A DNA stretch of 64,000 nucleotides from Drosophila pseudoobscura (Eukaryota; Arthropoda; Insecta; Diptera; Drosophilidae). The notes below the pieces were generated by a model. It saw only the letters and a program-made list of their open reading frames with translations. It was not told the DNA's origin and ran no database searches. A program made the translations under genes and the position numbers. The stretch is from assembly GCF_009870125.1 (NCBI RefSeq), contig NC_046679.1, forward strand, positions 11,098,001 through 11,162,000. The letters are read 5' to 3'. Positions 1-12,500 of this stretch are shown piece after piece. Every line of letters starts with the position of its first letter. Positions within the stretch are counted from its first letter, which is position 1.

Positions 1-230
1 GAAACGTTAAGTTTTATTAAGCAGACATCAATTATTTTGAATAAAACTCGAATAAATAACCCAACAAAGGCAGGCAGCCCCCTCTTTTCAGCCTTTGTTC
101 GCTGTATCGCTGGGTGCACTTTTATTCGGGGTACAGTTGGCGCCAACTGTCATTCAGTCGTTGGGTTATGATTTCTAGTTACCTCAAATATTGTTGACGA
201 ATATTAATGTTAATTGGCAGCTGTCTGTGG

Positions 231-262
231 CTGGAGCTGGAGCTGGAGCTGGAGCTGGAGCC
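231..262. repeat. (CTGGAG)n microsatellite
   Basis: About five tandem CTGGAG hexamers sit in non-coding DNA. No function is visible. Confidence 0.9.
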
Positions 263-2552
263 GGGCCTGTCGTACAGTCGTCGCCTGTTGCTAGGGATCA
301 AGTATGACTATTGTCTCGGCTTAATTGTTTAGCTTGATTATGGCCAGGCTGCTAATGAAACTCATATGAGAGCATAAAAACAAGTGACTGGCCGAGATGG
401 AGACCGTAGCCTTTGCCACTAATTGAGGAATGCTGTCTCGGGCCCCGGTCTGGGCCGGGGTCTGATTGGGGCGTGATTTGCGCAATGCTAAAATGGGTTC
501 AAGTGGGTTTTAACTAATTTTGATTAGCGGCTTTTTGTGGATGCGGCGGGGACGTGATATTTTTGAAATGTGCTAATTAAAGTCATATATGTCGGACTAT
601 TAATATTAATGCAAATATATATGCGGTGTGATCTACTGCTGCGATATCGAGATTACCATAAACATAATGTGCTAATTGGTGAAACTTTAAACAAATTAAT
701 TTGCGCAGTCGCCACAAAAATAGAGTCCAACTAATTAGTCAGCCCGCCAGCCATTAGGCCAACACCAACCAACACAAGACCAATGGCAAAGTCCAAACAG
801 AGACAGAGCCAGAGCCAGAGCCAGGCTTAAGCTAATTGATTTATTTTCGTGTTTGCCTTCCCCAACCAAAATGGTCGACTCGTCTCGTCTCCATCCCAAG
901 CCTGTGGCAGCTGACTCAACTTTCTGTGCCTCGACTATCACGAGCATTACGAGGCTCGAAGCTGGATGCTGGTAGGGGAGCCAGCACATGACAAACCCAC
1001 TTGATAATTATGATGGCTTCTATATACACATGATCGAATTAGCACTTTGATTTAGTCTCGCCTTACGTTAACATGACTACAGAACCAAGCAAAATGCAAT
1101 TAAGACAATCAACGGCAGAATGAAGAACGGGCCCCGAGTGAGTTATAACCGGGCTAATGATGCACTCAGAGAAAAGCAGTGCGAAAAGAATTGAAATACG
1201 ATATATCATCTTTAATCTGGCGATGTTTTGCTTTAGAATTCATATCAGAACTCATAAATTGTACTGTGTATAAGTGTCTATAGGATTCCTCTAAGTAAAT
1301 CATTTTCACTGTTTTTCCAAGACTGCTACAATCATTTCCTGATTGGGTTTTCTCACAGTGACCTGCAACATGGCGGCGCCTGCTCGGGGAATAAACAAAT
1401 TTCCAGCAAAGCCTTTAAAGCCGCGCTTTCGAGCCAAGGCAATGGCCGCCCTGCACACCAGTCGACTGACCAATCAAAGCGGCCAATTTCCAGTTTGCCA
1501 CTTGCTGTGCCCGCTAGCCAAGTTAGCAGTGGGCTTTTGAATCCCGTCTGGAATCGTAGTACCTTCTCCTGGGAAGGATTGTTCAACCATAGACGTGTGT
1601 TTGTGCGGAACAAAATTGCAAAATTTGCATAAAAACACACACAGAGTAGAGTAGTGGAAGTGGCACGACGACCGACGACCGACATCGCCTGACACATTAT
1701 GTCATTATTATATCGTTGCAACGTGTAATTGGAGGAAAAGTTTTGCCGCCAAATGACAAATGCATGCCCCAAAACGGACGAGAAAACATCAAAAAGCCGC
1801 CGTCGAGCTTATGAATTACAAATAACCAGGCGACCAGGCAATGAAATGGTCCCAGGTGGGCGTGGCAGCCGCATCTGCATACACTCCGGCCAGAGCCAGG
1901 CCGAAAGGAGCAGGTCCACTGGGAGAAAAAAAATCAATGTACGAAATCGAATGGAAATCAAGCATAACCTTGGATAACTGGAATCTAAAGAAAGCGAGAT
2001 TATGATTATTTATTCAGTTCATTATGGCCTAATTAAGATAACGCGGCCAAAAACATTCCCATTCCATTCTAAAATCTGAAATTCAAACCCGTTTGAATTG
2101 CTATCTACGAGTATCTACTCGTAAATATTCCATTAATATTTATCATTTATTGATACTCGTAGCTTCTTTTATTGCCACAACATTGGGGCATACGTACTCG
2201 CACATTTCTGGCAGTGTCTGGCATCCGTCATGGACGCTCGTCTCGTTCTCATTGCGGCTTCAGGGAAATGCATTTAGCCAACTAATGCGCCAATTTAAAT
2301 GCAGCAACAGCAAACAGACAAAATATTTAACTTAAATGGCAGTTGAAGTTGAATTGGAAATGAAAATGGAATTGGAATTGGCATCAGCATCGGCATCGGC
2401 ATCGGATCCGTCACTGGGGGATGGAAATGGGAATGGGAATGGAGTTGGATCGCATTGCTGGGCTCGCTTTTTGTTTAGCAGCGTATGTAATTTGGAAAAT
2501 GAGATACTTTTGTGAGTTGCCAGGGCTATAATTAATACGAATACAAATGCAG

Positions 2553-2598
2553 CACCGACACCACCGACACCACCGACACCACCGACACCACCGACACC
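2553..2598. repeat. 9-bp CACCGACAC tandem repeat
   Basis: About five perfect 9-bp units give His/Arg-rich or Gly/Val-rich shadow reading frames on the two strands. These frames are products of the repeat, not genes. Confidence 0.9.
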
Positions 2599-3664
2599 AG
2601 GAACGGCCACATTTGCTGGCACAATTTCAAATATGGCGGCGGCAACGTCAACGCTGTCATTATATATATCTTTTATTATTGTTACCACTTTGTTGCTCTG
2701 TTGGCTGCCATTGTGGTTGTGGGTGGGTGTGGGGGTGGGTGCGGGTGTGGGGGAGCACTGCGGTGGTGGTGGTGGCTGTTCGCTGTTGGCTCTTGAATTA
2801 ATTGCATTTCACACGGCTTTTGGATTCGGCATTTTGGTATTTTGCATGAAAATTAATTGCTGTTATTATTTATGTGATTTTTCAAAATGCCATTAGTTGT
2901 TGGCCAACAGCGAGTGCTGCGTCTAGCATTAAATAAACCGAAACTAAGAGAACCTCATTTGCTCGATTGGCATCAGGCTACAATTTCTGTGTCAGTGCCC
3001 GTGTATGGCAGATCCCATTATTATTTTGTTTAATGGCTAAATTATTCGAGTGTAATTTGGCAGATGGAGGTGTCATGATATGGTTGTTGATTTATACGAG
3101 ATTAAGTTCCGCCGTTGGCTGTTTGGAGCCACAAATTCGAAAGTATAACTCAAGAAGACTGGATTATATCCATTACTTAGCCAAACTTATTAACTGCAAT
3201 TCCCAACAATGGTCCACAAGTGCCTTCCATAAAGTCCATTTGCGACATAATATGACCCCAAGGTGATCGTCGCCCTGTTTTTTCTGGACTAAACTTGAAG
3301 AAAATAGTTATCTTTAAATAATACTCGTAGTTTTAAAATATAAAATAATATCGAACAAAAATGCGGTTGAATAATAATAAGAAGTGTACTTGGATTACAA
3401 AATCAGCTATGACTTTGGGAGACATTGCAGAAGGCCATCGGGAGACTAGACGAGACTATCGAATTCTCTTCCCACCAACGAAATTCCCTCCGTTATACCA
3501 TTGCAAATACTTACTTCATTCTGGCTATAACAATGATTCGTTATAAACGAACTCCCAAAATTATTATACCCCCTTCAACTAAAATAAAATCAAACGGTTT
3601 GTATGTATGTACATATGTATCGAATGTATTGTGTAGTTGGCACTTTTTTTAAACAGAAAATTGA

Positions 3665-4027
3665 TTATGGCTTTATCGGAAGTAAACTAAGTTCACCATG
3701 TTTGTTGCAGCTCAAGCTATAATCGTTCAATACCCGGCGTAAACTTTTCAAAAAGATTTTCTTTTCCAGAAACAGGCACTTCGCAGCAAACAAAATTTCC
3801 ATCGTAAGAACGAGGAAAAAGACAACTGGGCTGCACATGATCTTCATTGGCAGAGAACTATTGCTGTTGGGGTTCCCGTACCAGTAGAAGACACAAAGAA
3901 CGACGCAGGCAGCGGCACCGGCAAGGATGAGACTCCAGGTCCGGCGACTAGGTTTCTGGTTAGTAACTATTTCTCGTAAGCGACGGTCGAAGGCCCTTAG
4001 ATCATCAGAGCTTTGATACTCCATCAT
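3665..4027 (-). CDS. CNEP1R1/TMEM188-like nuclear envelope phosphatase regulatory subunit, 120 aa
   Basis: Reading from the ATG at 4027 gives a complete 120-residue protein, close to the roughly 125 residues of vertebrate CNEP1R1. The family pattern is clear: an N-terminal acidic-aromatic-basic segment (DDLRAFDRRL, residues 8-17), a first membrane segment at about 31-50, a second at about 64-85, then a basic helix and a Leu-x-x-Tyr-x-x-Ser-Cys-x-x-x-Gly tail (about 100-111) that matches the conserved C-terminus. In the known family this subunit binds and activates the CTDNEP1/Dullard lipin phosphatase at the nuclear envelope and ER, controlling lipid synthesis. The membrane segments and tail are divergent, so this may be a fast-evolving paralogue. 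The start aligns with the family N-terminus. A Py-tract and CAG (about 4039-4055 read on the minus strand) just upstream could be the acceptor of a 5'UTR intron. There is no clear AATAAA downstream, and it stands alone in non-coding DNA. A retrocopy or a decaying paralogue are alternatives, although the frame is intact. Confidence 0.78.
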   Translation of the reverse strand: MMEYQSSDDLRAFDRRLREIVTNQKPSRRTWSLILAGAAACVVLCVFYWYGNPNSNSSLPMKIMCSPVVFFLVLTMEILFAAKCLFLEKKIFLKSLRRVLNDYSLSCNKHGELSLLPIKP

Positions 4028-7000
4028 GGCCTGCAATTCTGAAAGATAGATTCAGTCGAATATATGTTGGTTTTTTAAATTTTCAAATATATACTTAATT
4101 TCCAAAGAACGTGTGTATTTTTCACTACCTAGAGATTTTTGAACAAAGATCCGGTAATTTGTATGGCAGTGATATAGTGATCCGATTTCAACCAGATCTG
4201 TGTGCCTTCTATAAAACCATAAACCTACTACGAGTATATGACAAACCAACAAATGTTAGATGTAGAGGCTTAAAATCTGTCTTTCAGTGAAGCACGGCAG
4301 TTGGATTTGATTTCGTGTGACAGTTGGTGCATCACTGCATAGAACAGTCACCCACACAGGTACGGCCCAACAGACCCCAGCTGCTCTTTCTTCAGTCTGC
4401 AAATCTATTAAAGGCCATTATCAAGTTTCCCTTTTGTGTGGCCATGTAAATTGCACAATATTAAGCATATTCCGACCTTTTCTTTGGTCGCTGACACAAC
4501 TAGCCCATAACGATGATGACGTTGATGGGCAAACTTATCGATTCGGCTTGTTTGCACTGAAAGGCCCCCCTTCTCGGAGGGTAATTACATTGGCGATGCA
4601 CCAAACAGAGCATCGAAGTGTCACGCGAGTGTCGCCTAACGTTGGCTGGCTGCTTAGAGGGCTTTAGGGCCGGCAATAATAAGCAGCCCGTACGAAAATT
4701 CAACAAAAAAAGAGTCAAGTCACAATTACGTGCCGGACTGCAACGACGATACGGGCGGGATCGGGAGGGCATGGGGTATACGTGGCCACTGCAGTTTAAT
4801 GACCAACGAACGCCTTCTCATTAAACGCTAAATTGCTCAGGCACATGACACGAATTTAAGAGAGAGACACGCTGACAAAAAACAGCACAAAGAAACACCT
4901 AAATTTACTAAATATTGTTACCAAGTGCAACAACAATGTAGGCACGCTGCCCGTTGCATGCAACACCCAACTATGCCATTTAAGCGCAGAATGTTAACGA
5001 ACAAACAAAGTCGATGCTGGGATCTGGGCAACGTGAAAGGCAAAGGAGGCGGGTATGCCCAGAGTTTCGTTAGCTGATTTAAAATAGCGCATTGCATGCA
5101 AGGAGCATACACAGAGAGAAAAGTGCATGGGCAAACAAGGATGAGTCATAAGTTTAGACATGAAACGATATGTCATAAAAATTAAAGAATGGTAGGTACC
5201 CCTTTTACATGCTGTATCTTTTAACAATAAGCAGTATCGGCAGATATATTACCTTTAAATAGGTCCGTTTTCGCTTCAATTTAAAGTCATGTATTAAGTA
5301 TTATGGACATCAGAACTGTCTATAAAAATCCAACATCATTCCTCTTCTTCACTTGAAATAAAATTTTGTATTCCGACCAGAATTTTTCGCTGTGTATTTA
5401 CAATATAAACCTATTGGTCTAAGATTATAATGAAGCATAGCCCGCAGGCAATTTTGGTGGAAAAAAACTCTAGACCCTAGACATAGTAGGGCCAAGAGGA
5501 GCAGCCGGACTGAGAAGGGAGCTCCGACGCTGGCAAAAATCAGGCTAATAGACGCTTGACGTTTTGACGTTTACTGCACCGCCCGTCAGCTCTATCATTA
5601 GGCATTGGGAATATGTACATACATCGCTCTGGAGGGTGGGGTGGGGAGGGGAGGGGAGGACTGCGCGGTACGGGGGAGTATGACAACATGCAATATGCTG
5701 ATTTCAGTTTTGCATGTCAGGCTAGTACGGGCCGGCGTTGGCTGCAACAAACGAAGCCGTCAACTCCGGAGCAACGACGTTGTGTGCCAGGTAATTGCCA
5801 CACAGCGAGCAACAGCAACGATGCCACTAACAACAACTTGTAACTCGTAGTTAGCCGGAGTAATATGCTAAATTAATTGGACGATATGAAGTGCGTGATA
5901 TTGACTGCTAATTAAGCAAGTTATAGTCAAGTTAGTGGCGCCGGAGCACGCGCGAGCGATTCCTGAGAGCGTTTTAAAAGGAGAGTGAAGTGCGTTCTGA
6001 AGGCAGCTGCCTGCTCGGCCACACCCACGCAAATAGACGGCGGCTTTTCATTCATTGAACCTGTCGATCGGGAGGATCGGCTGGGCTCTGCCTCCCAGCA
6101 GGTAACTCGGTAGCCGGCAGTCGGAGTCGATGCCTTTCTAGGAAGGACAACGGCGGACCCTGGTGCACTCGGGGATAAATTGCATATAATTATGCAACGT
6201 CCACAGTTTTTGGAAGTTCACACCTACCCGCCGCTGCCACAGCCGCTGCCACAGCCACTGGCACTGCCACTGCCACTGCTACTGCGTGCTCTCCATGCAT
6301 ATCCTGTTGGCCGTGTCCAATTTCCAGCTCACTGTCTCCCTCTCACCATTAAAGCTGTCGGCCAATTTGATGCCCTGGACGCCATTAGAGTCGATAGCCA
6401 TCAAGAGATGGCCATCCGCTGGTTCGCATGGCATCCAGCACTTAGAAGCGCTCTCCGGCCGAGCAACTTGAGCCCTCGATTAGGCCATGACAACAGGTGC
6501 GGCACGTACGCGGGTATGCAAAAGGATTGGCCAAAGGATAATCGATTTGAGCGTCGACATCGATGCGCTGCGATGCGATGCGTCGCGGCGCCTGCAGCTG
6601 CCCCTAATCTGATGAAGGGTTATTCATGTGTGTTCCTGGCTATTGCCTTTATAATGAAATTGTGTTGACCAATTTGTTATTTAATTTGGACGATTCACCC
6701 TGGCTGGCCGCATCCTTTGTTTGGCCTGTGAAAGTGTGAAGTGTTCGTGGCTCGGAATGGGGCGTGTCCCGATGAGCCTTGGAGCAGGTGCCAGCTCAGA
6801 GCCAGCTCCTCTAACGGCCTGCAGACACGAGAAAACCAAACTTTTCCCCGCAATTTGGCCAATTTGAGCTAACTTAAATGCGAATCAGTGGCGGTTTCTT
6901 TTTTTTCTTGGCACTCCTTGACCTGGCTGGGTCCGTGCGGTGGTGGTGGCTAATAATAAAACAAAATGTTTTATTGCCCAGCAACAGAACGGCAGAAAGC

Positions 7001-8850
7001 GATAGCCCACAAACAAATATGGCAGCCACATAATTGGCAGCCATTTTGAGCTGCATTTCAGTTCAGTTCTGTTCATTTCTTTCTTTGTCTCGCTTTCTGT
7101 TTGCTTGTCTGTTTCTCTGTCTGTCTGCCAGCGCGACACGCGCCGCTAAGCTCGACCTGGAAACCGGTAGAATGCCACTGCAACTGCAACTCCCAGTGCC
7201 ACAGACAATTGAAATGCTGAAATGTTGATTGCAAACTGGCGCAGCTGTCACCAGTCCAGTCCATTGGTAACCAGCACTTCAAATCCAAGCCCATTTCCGC
7301 CCGACGATGCGTTCCGCGGGTCCCTCTCAGCACTTGGGTTTAATAAGTGCTAATGGGTTGCGTTGCACAAACCAGAGGCGCAGCCGTAACTCCATCCTTC
7401 TCAAGACCAAGATAACCGCAAGTTATGTATGTACCATCAGTACCTAGTATTCTTCAATAACATTATTTAAGCATAGAATAGGTCGGGGAGTATATTTCTC
7501 CTGTAACATGTTGGGTTTACAGAGCATGCCAGTCTCATTTCATGTTCCCAGAGAAATCAGCTCTCATCTCTTTCAAGCAAGCCTTTTCGTAAATGGTTCC
7601 TTCTTGGGCTGTGGCCCTTCTGGCCTGTCAATGACGGCCGCTTCCGCTGGCGTTGGCAACTTTGTGTGAAAAGTGCTCGTTACGCTGCCAACCGCAAATA
7701 ACTTGGGACTGGCGACTTGGCAGATTGCACCAAAAAGGCTATTGGTCTGGAAGCAACCGCAAACCTGGCCGATCAGCATCAATGCCTCATAACTCATGAC
7801 ATTTATGTTGGCCATGTCAGTCCGAGTCAGCCAGTCGCAGAGATCATCTCTGACTCAACAAATCTGCATATTCGAGTAGGTTGGATATACATACATACAT
7901 AATATGTATACCCACACTGCACGAGTACGTACATATACATATGATTGTAGATATCTGGTCATTAGGCTCATTAGTGAGGAAGCCAATTAATAAACAAAAA
8001 TATACATATAATTGCACAATTCATTTGGTAATTAGACATGGCTCATAAAGCTGAATTAGGCAAAAGGCATAATGCCGATGGCCTACAGATATCACAGAGA
8101 TAGCACACGACCATGTACTATATGTAGTGTACATGAGACGGAGAAAAAAGGCAGAGACACAGACAGAGACAGAGAACTTCATGCAAATGAAATGAAATTG
8201 ACTAGAGAGACAGCAAATTGAGTGTGTCTATAAGGTACGGGTACTCGTGTGTACTTATTTCCGTCCCTGCCTAGTGGATGGCAACATTAGCAGCCCCATC
8301 CACAGCCACAACCGCCCAATCTCTCCATATACAGACAGTCGTGTCGTATACCATATCCATACTATGTGTACAATTCATTTGTCACACTAAATTTGTTTCA
8401 ATTCATTTGCTCGAAATGACAAATAATGCGATATAATTACATTTCTTTTCTGTGCGTTCGCCATCGCCTGGCCTGGGCCCAACGCTTCAGTCCCGCTTCC
8501 GCTCGCCCAACGCTCATTAGGCTCTTGGTGGAGATTTTTAAATGAGATTGTTACTATTTATGTACGTTTTTCCATCAAACTTACGCATGTGTGCGATGCG
8601 AGCTTACTCTAATTATCATTTCCCCCCCATCAGCAGTGGCAGCAGGGCAGGGTGGAGAATTTCTTTAGCGAATCAGATCTTGGCATGTTCTCGTGGTTGA
8701 TTTCCAGGGTGACATGCTGTGGGGCGGATTCGTTGTCCATATCCATTTTAATCAAGAAAAGAAGCAGAGCCTTGACTGACTTGTTTTAAATAAACACTGA
8801 CTGAGTGGCACCTACAGTCTGAATCTTGTTATATCACCACAGACATTTAT
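4028..8850. other. non-coding region between the CNEP1R1-like gene and Fancm upstream repeats
   Basis: No supported gene. Contents include a GCTGCCACA-type simple repeat at about 6230-6285, a G-rich stretch at 5630-5660, a CAGAGA tract at 8149-8175 and scattered AT-rich blocks. Several 60-160-codon frames exist, but they are low in complexity or are shadows of one another, and none has convincing splice context. Confidence 0.55.
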
Positions 8851-8992
8851 GGTGAAGGTGGATGTTCCGACCCCATAAAGTATATATATTCTTGATCAAC
8901 ATCAATAGTCTAGTCCATGGCCATGTCTGTCCATCCGTCTTGTTTGACGCCAATTTCTCAGAGACTATAAAAGCTACAAAAATAATTTTTGT
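8850..8992 (+). mobile_element. DINE-1/INE-1 (Helitron-like) fragment
   Basis: The block around GTTCCGACCCCATAAAGTAT, the following TATATATTCTTGATCA, the CCATGTCTGTCC motif and the CTCAGAGACTATAAAAGCTA block are in the order known for the Drosophila DINE-1/INE-1 repeat. The reverse complement of 22085-22385 contains the same blocks in the same order, so the family can be confirmed inside this window. Both element ends are missing here. Family name is from memory of the consensus. Confidence 0.75.
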
Positions 8993-9121
8993 ATCCATTA
9001 AGCATTTGGCTGCTCAGTGGCGCCATGTTTGAAATTCCCGCTGTGGCCGTTTATGGAACTCTGCATTTGTTCAGTTCTCAAAAGAACTTTATGAGCCAGT
9101 AAAAGAACTGCTTGTGCAATC

Positions 9122-9129
9122 TATCGATA
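9122..9129. promoter_or_regulatory. DRE (TATCGATA), Fancm upstream
   Basis: This is an exact match to the palindromic DNA-replication-related element bound by DREF, which drives many replication and repair genes in flies. Related half-matches (TCGATAG, CCGATAG) follow within 60 bp. It lies about 390 bp upstream of the first motif-1 element of the Fancm promoter. Its use for Fancm is inferred. Confidence 0.5.
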
Positions 9130-9239
9130 CTAGAGCTGCAAACCATCGAGTGTCGATAGTTGAAAAAAACGGATATTGCCGATAGTGGACCGAGAACTAT
9201 TAACCCATTGTAGACAAGTGAGCTTTTAAATACTCTCCA

Positions 9240-9480
9240 CGAAATTGGTGAATCTTTAAGAATTTGAATTGAAACTTTAAGTTTATGGGACTTTTTTGGA
9301 ATTTCCTCAATGGGATTTTGCTTCGCCACAATGTCCCTACATTCCAAAGATTTTAGTTAGTCAACATTATTCGACGGAATATCAAAGTTGAGGAATATGT
9401 ATAATAGAATTTGAGTTCGTCAGTATATGTACGGTATATTTTTAAAATTGGACGGTAAATTTGGTATATTTCTGCGGGTC
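9240..9480. repeat. dispersed repeat, short copy (related to 47340-48880)
   Basis: Two blocks match the segment at 47.3-48.9 kb. One is GGGACTTTTTTGG, TTT-rich DNA and TCGCCACAATGTCC (9285-9335, against about 47408-47460). The other is ACGGAATATCAAAGTTGAGG to TACGGTATATTTTTAAAA (9372-9450, against about 48750-48835). The intervening internal units of the long copy are absent here. The family is not identified. Confidence 0.7.
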
Positions 9481-9518
9481 GGACGGTATATTTTCACGAT
9501 AATTTCGCGGTCACACTG
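9430..9518 (+). promoter_or_regulatory. Fancm core promoter: GGTATATTT cluster plus Ohler motif 1
   Basis: Three GGTATATTT-type elements (about 9433, 9461 and 9485; Ohler motif 6 class) are followed by an exact motif 1, CGGTCACACTG, at 9508-9518. This is a typical TATA-less fly housekeeping promoter bound by M1BP. It ends about 60 bp before the Fancm ATG at 9582, so the 5'UTR should be very short. No TATA box or DPE is needed to explain it. Motif matches are seen directly; the transcription start itself is inferred. Confidence 0.75.
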
Positions 9519-9581
9519 GTCCTTATCCTTTTTTTGTTGTTTTTGATAATAATAAAATAAAAACAATTAATTAATGATGTC

Positions 9582-12500
9582 ATGGATGTAGATTGGAACG
9601 ATGATGATGACTTGGTGGCTGCCCTGGAGATCCATGAACTGCTGGAGAGCAACGTAATGTCGCATTAGTTATAATGCGATCAGCTAGAGATTAATCAGAA
9701 TTTCCGTACATTCAGCAGGATCAATCTGGATCGAAGACCGACGAACCTGCAGTCCATGCAGAGGATGAGTGCCACGGCTTCGACATGGCCACCGGCCACA
9801 ATTGGATCTATCCGAACAATCTTCCCCTGCGATCGTATCAGCAAAACATCGTCCAGTCGGCACTCTATAAAAACACTTTGGTGGTTCTGCCGACGGGTCT
9901 GGGGAAGACGTTCATCGCAGCCGTGGTTATGTACAACTTCTATCGATGGTATCCTCAGGGAAAGATCATCTTTATGGCCCCAACGAGGCCACTCGTCGCG
10001 CAGCAGATTGCCGCCTGTCAGAAGATCATGCCCTTCCCGGGTTCCGACACCGTGCAGCTGACGGGTATGTTGAGCAACGTGACAATATAGTGTGCAAAGA
10101 GTAAGGAAGTGTCTTTGGTTTCGTCAGGACAACTGGCGCGTCCGAAGCGTGCTCAACTGTGGGCCAGCAAGCGTGTTTTCTTCGCCACACCACAGGTGGT
10201 TCACTCCGATATGCTGGAGACGGACGACGGAGCTTATTTTCCATTTGGCGCCATCAAACTCCTGGTGGTGGATGAGGCGCATCGGGCCAAGGGCCGCTAC
10301 GCCTTCACCCAAGTGGCCGATAGCATGATGGCCCACAATCCGAACTTCCGCATGCTAGCCTTGTCCGCTACGCCAGGACGAACGATGGAAGACGTGGCCA
10401 CTGTCTGCCAGAACCTGTACATTGCCAACCTTCAAGTTCGCTGGGACAACTCAATTGATGTCCAACCCTACATACACAGGCGCATTATACGAACGATTGT
10501 GGTGCCCCTCAAGGATAGGATAAAGGAGACGCGCGAGCGTTTGCTTCAGATTATCGAACCGTATCTGCGACAGCTCATTGCTGCGGACGTTCTGAAGGGG
10601 ACCAAGGGCAACATCAGCAAGAACAATTTGCTCTACGATCAGAAAACGTTCAACGAACGCTCGGCCAAGGGGCAGCGACATCCAGAGCACAACATCATTG
10701 CTGGAAACTTTGCCGTGTGCATTAGTCTATATCACTCCCTGGAGCTGATGGAGCGGCACGGACTGCGTGTGTTCGTGAATAACTTTGATGCGGATGAGGA
10801 GGGACGTGAAAAGTTTGTCCTGGCCCGAGACGGAGACCTAAGAAATTTGGTGGATCAGGTGCGTCTGAATTTGGGTGCTAATCCCCTAGATTTCACCACG
10901 CATACTATGACGAACGGTGAAGTGCCTGCGATGCCTGCTGATCTGGACTTTGGCCATGCCAAGTATGAAAAACTGCGCCTGGTGCTGCTTGAGCACTTTG
11001 CGGTAAGACAGGTTTTTAAATCTACAGTCGGATCTCCACTTATGGATTTCTTTTCACATGTTTCAGTCGAATGCCGAGTCCCGTGCCATTGTATTCTGCG
11101 AGTACCGTGAGTCTGTGATGCTGATTCATCGACTACTCCTCCAGCACAGACCGCTGCTGCGTGCCCGGTGCTTTGTTGGACAAGGAAGCACCGCGGGAGC
11201 TAGCTATGCCCTGACGCAGAAGCAGCAGATCCAGATCATGGCTGATTTTCGAAGCGGCACCAGCAACGTCCTCGTGGCCACCTCCATTGGCGAGGAGGGC
11301 ATTGATGTGGGCGAAGTGGAAATGATTGTATGCTTCGACATTTGCAGTTCGAATCCCACGCGTTTCGTGCAACGCATAGGCCGAACCGGAAGGAAGAAGA
11401 ACGGTGAGGTTGTGATGCTCGTCACCGAGGGACGAGAGCACCAAGTCCTCAAGGATGTGCTGGCTAACAAGGATCAGACAAACAAGAAACTGCTCAACTC
11501 ATCTGTGGTGCGAATGTCGCTCTATGCAAACAATCCCCGAATGGTGCCATCTCAGTTTCAACCGAAGTGCGAAGAGAAGCTCATGGAAGCAGCTGCCGTT
11601 GAGGAAAAGCCGAAAGCGAAACCCTCCGCAAAGGCAAGGGAACCCAAAAAACGAAAAGAGACGAATGTAACCCTCCACAAGTTCTTCAAGCAAAGCAGCC
11701 AACCTTCGGAGAGTCAGGGAATACTGCAGGGACTCCAACCTTATCAGATGAGTGAAGCCTCCCAGCAGATGATCCAAGACCAAGCGACTCGGAACACTGT
11801 AAGCGTTAAGAACTTCCTCCTGGACACCCAGGCAACATCCAAGCTGAGCAACAGTCAGGAGGAGATTCAACGCCTGCGGAAGCTAACACGTCTTTTGCAA
11901 TCGAACAAGCCGATTATCACGGCCTCCCAAGACCTAATCAGCCATCTGCAAGACAAGGAACTGCCCCAACAGCTGAAGCTCCATCTCCTGCGCAGTAATC
12001 CCATCTTCATACAGGAAACCCATTCAAAGATGGTGCTTCAAAGCCAGATGAACATTCCCGAGGAACGTTTGAATAGCAGGCAGCAACGAACCAGAAATAA
12101 CTACAAGCTGCTTTTGGAAATATGCGATGGGTCCGAGAAACTAGAGGAACTTTTAGAGTCGGAGCCATCTCTGGCAGAGATTACCCTCAAGGATCTGGAG
12201 AGTCCACTGGATGAGGAGACAGAAAGAGCCTTTAGAGCCACCTGTGATAGGATTTTCGAAGGACTAGATGAGCAAGGCCTGAATTCAGACAATTTCGAGC
12301 TGAAGCAGCAGCTCCTGGATAAGCTGGAGTTGCGAAATCTGGAGGCGACAGTTCACGAGCAACTTGGTGGCGAGGAAGTCACCTGGTCGGATGATGAATG
12401 GGAGCAAAAGATTGACACAGAATGCAATTCCATGTATCAAAGCCAATGGCTGGACTTTGCCGCCACAGAAGCGGTGCCGCATAGATCAACGCCACTTAGA

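Larger units (their letters stand above)
1..3664. other. non-coding region at the left end
   Basis: I find no coding region or spliced gene here. It holds simple repeats: a (CTGGAG)n tract at 231-262, a hexamer GGCATC tract near 2380-2405, a 9-bp CACCGACAC tandem at 2553-2598, and a G/T-rich tract at 2711-2775. AT-rich stretches with many TAAT homeodomain-type cores lie between. Its position beside a homeobox gene region makes regulatory DNA plausible, but nothing specific can be assigned. Confidence 0.6.

Noticed and set aside
6100..6110. CAG/GTAAC as a second recursive splice site
   Set aside because: The preceding pyrimidine tract is interrupted by purines, there is no flanking gene with a long intron on that strand, and the donor is weak.
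9078..9347. 89-codon minus-strand frame upstream of Fancm
   Set aside because: It covers the DRE and dispersed repeat, and the homologous block at 47.4 kb does not preserve the frame.
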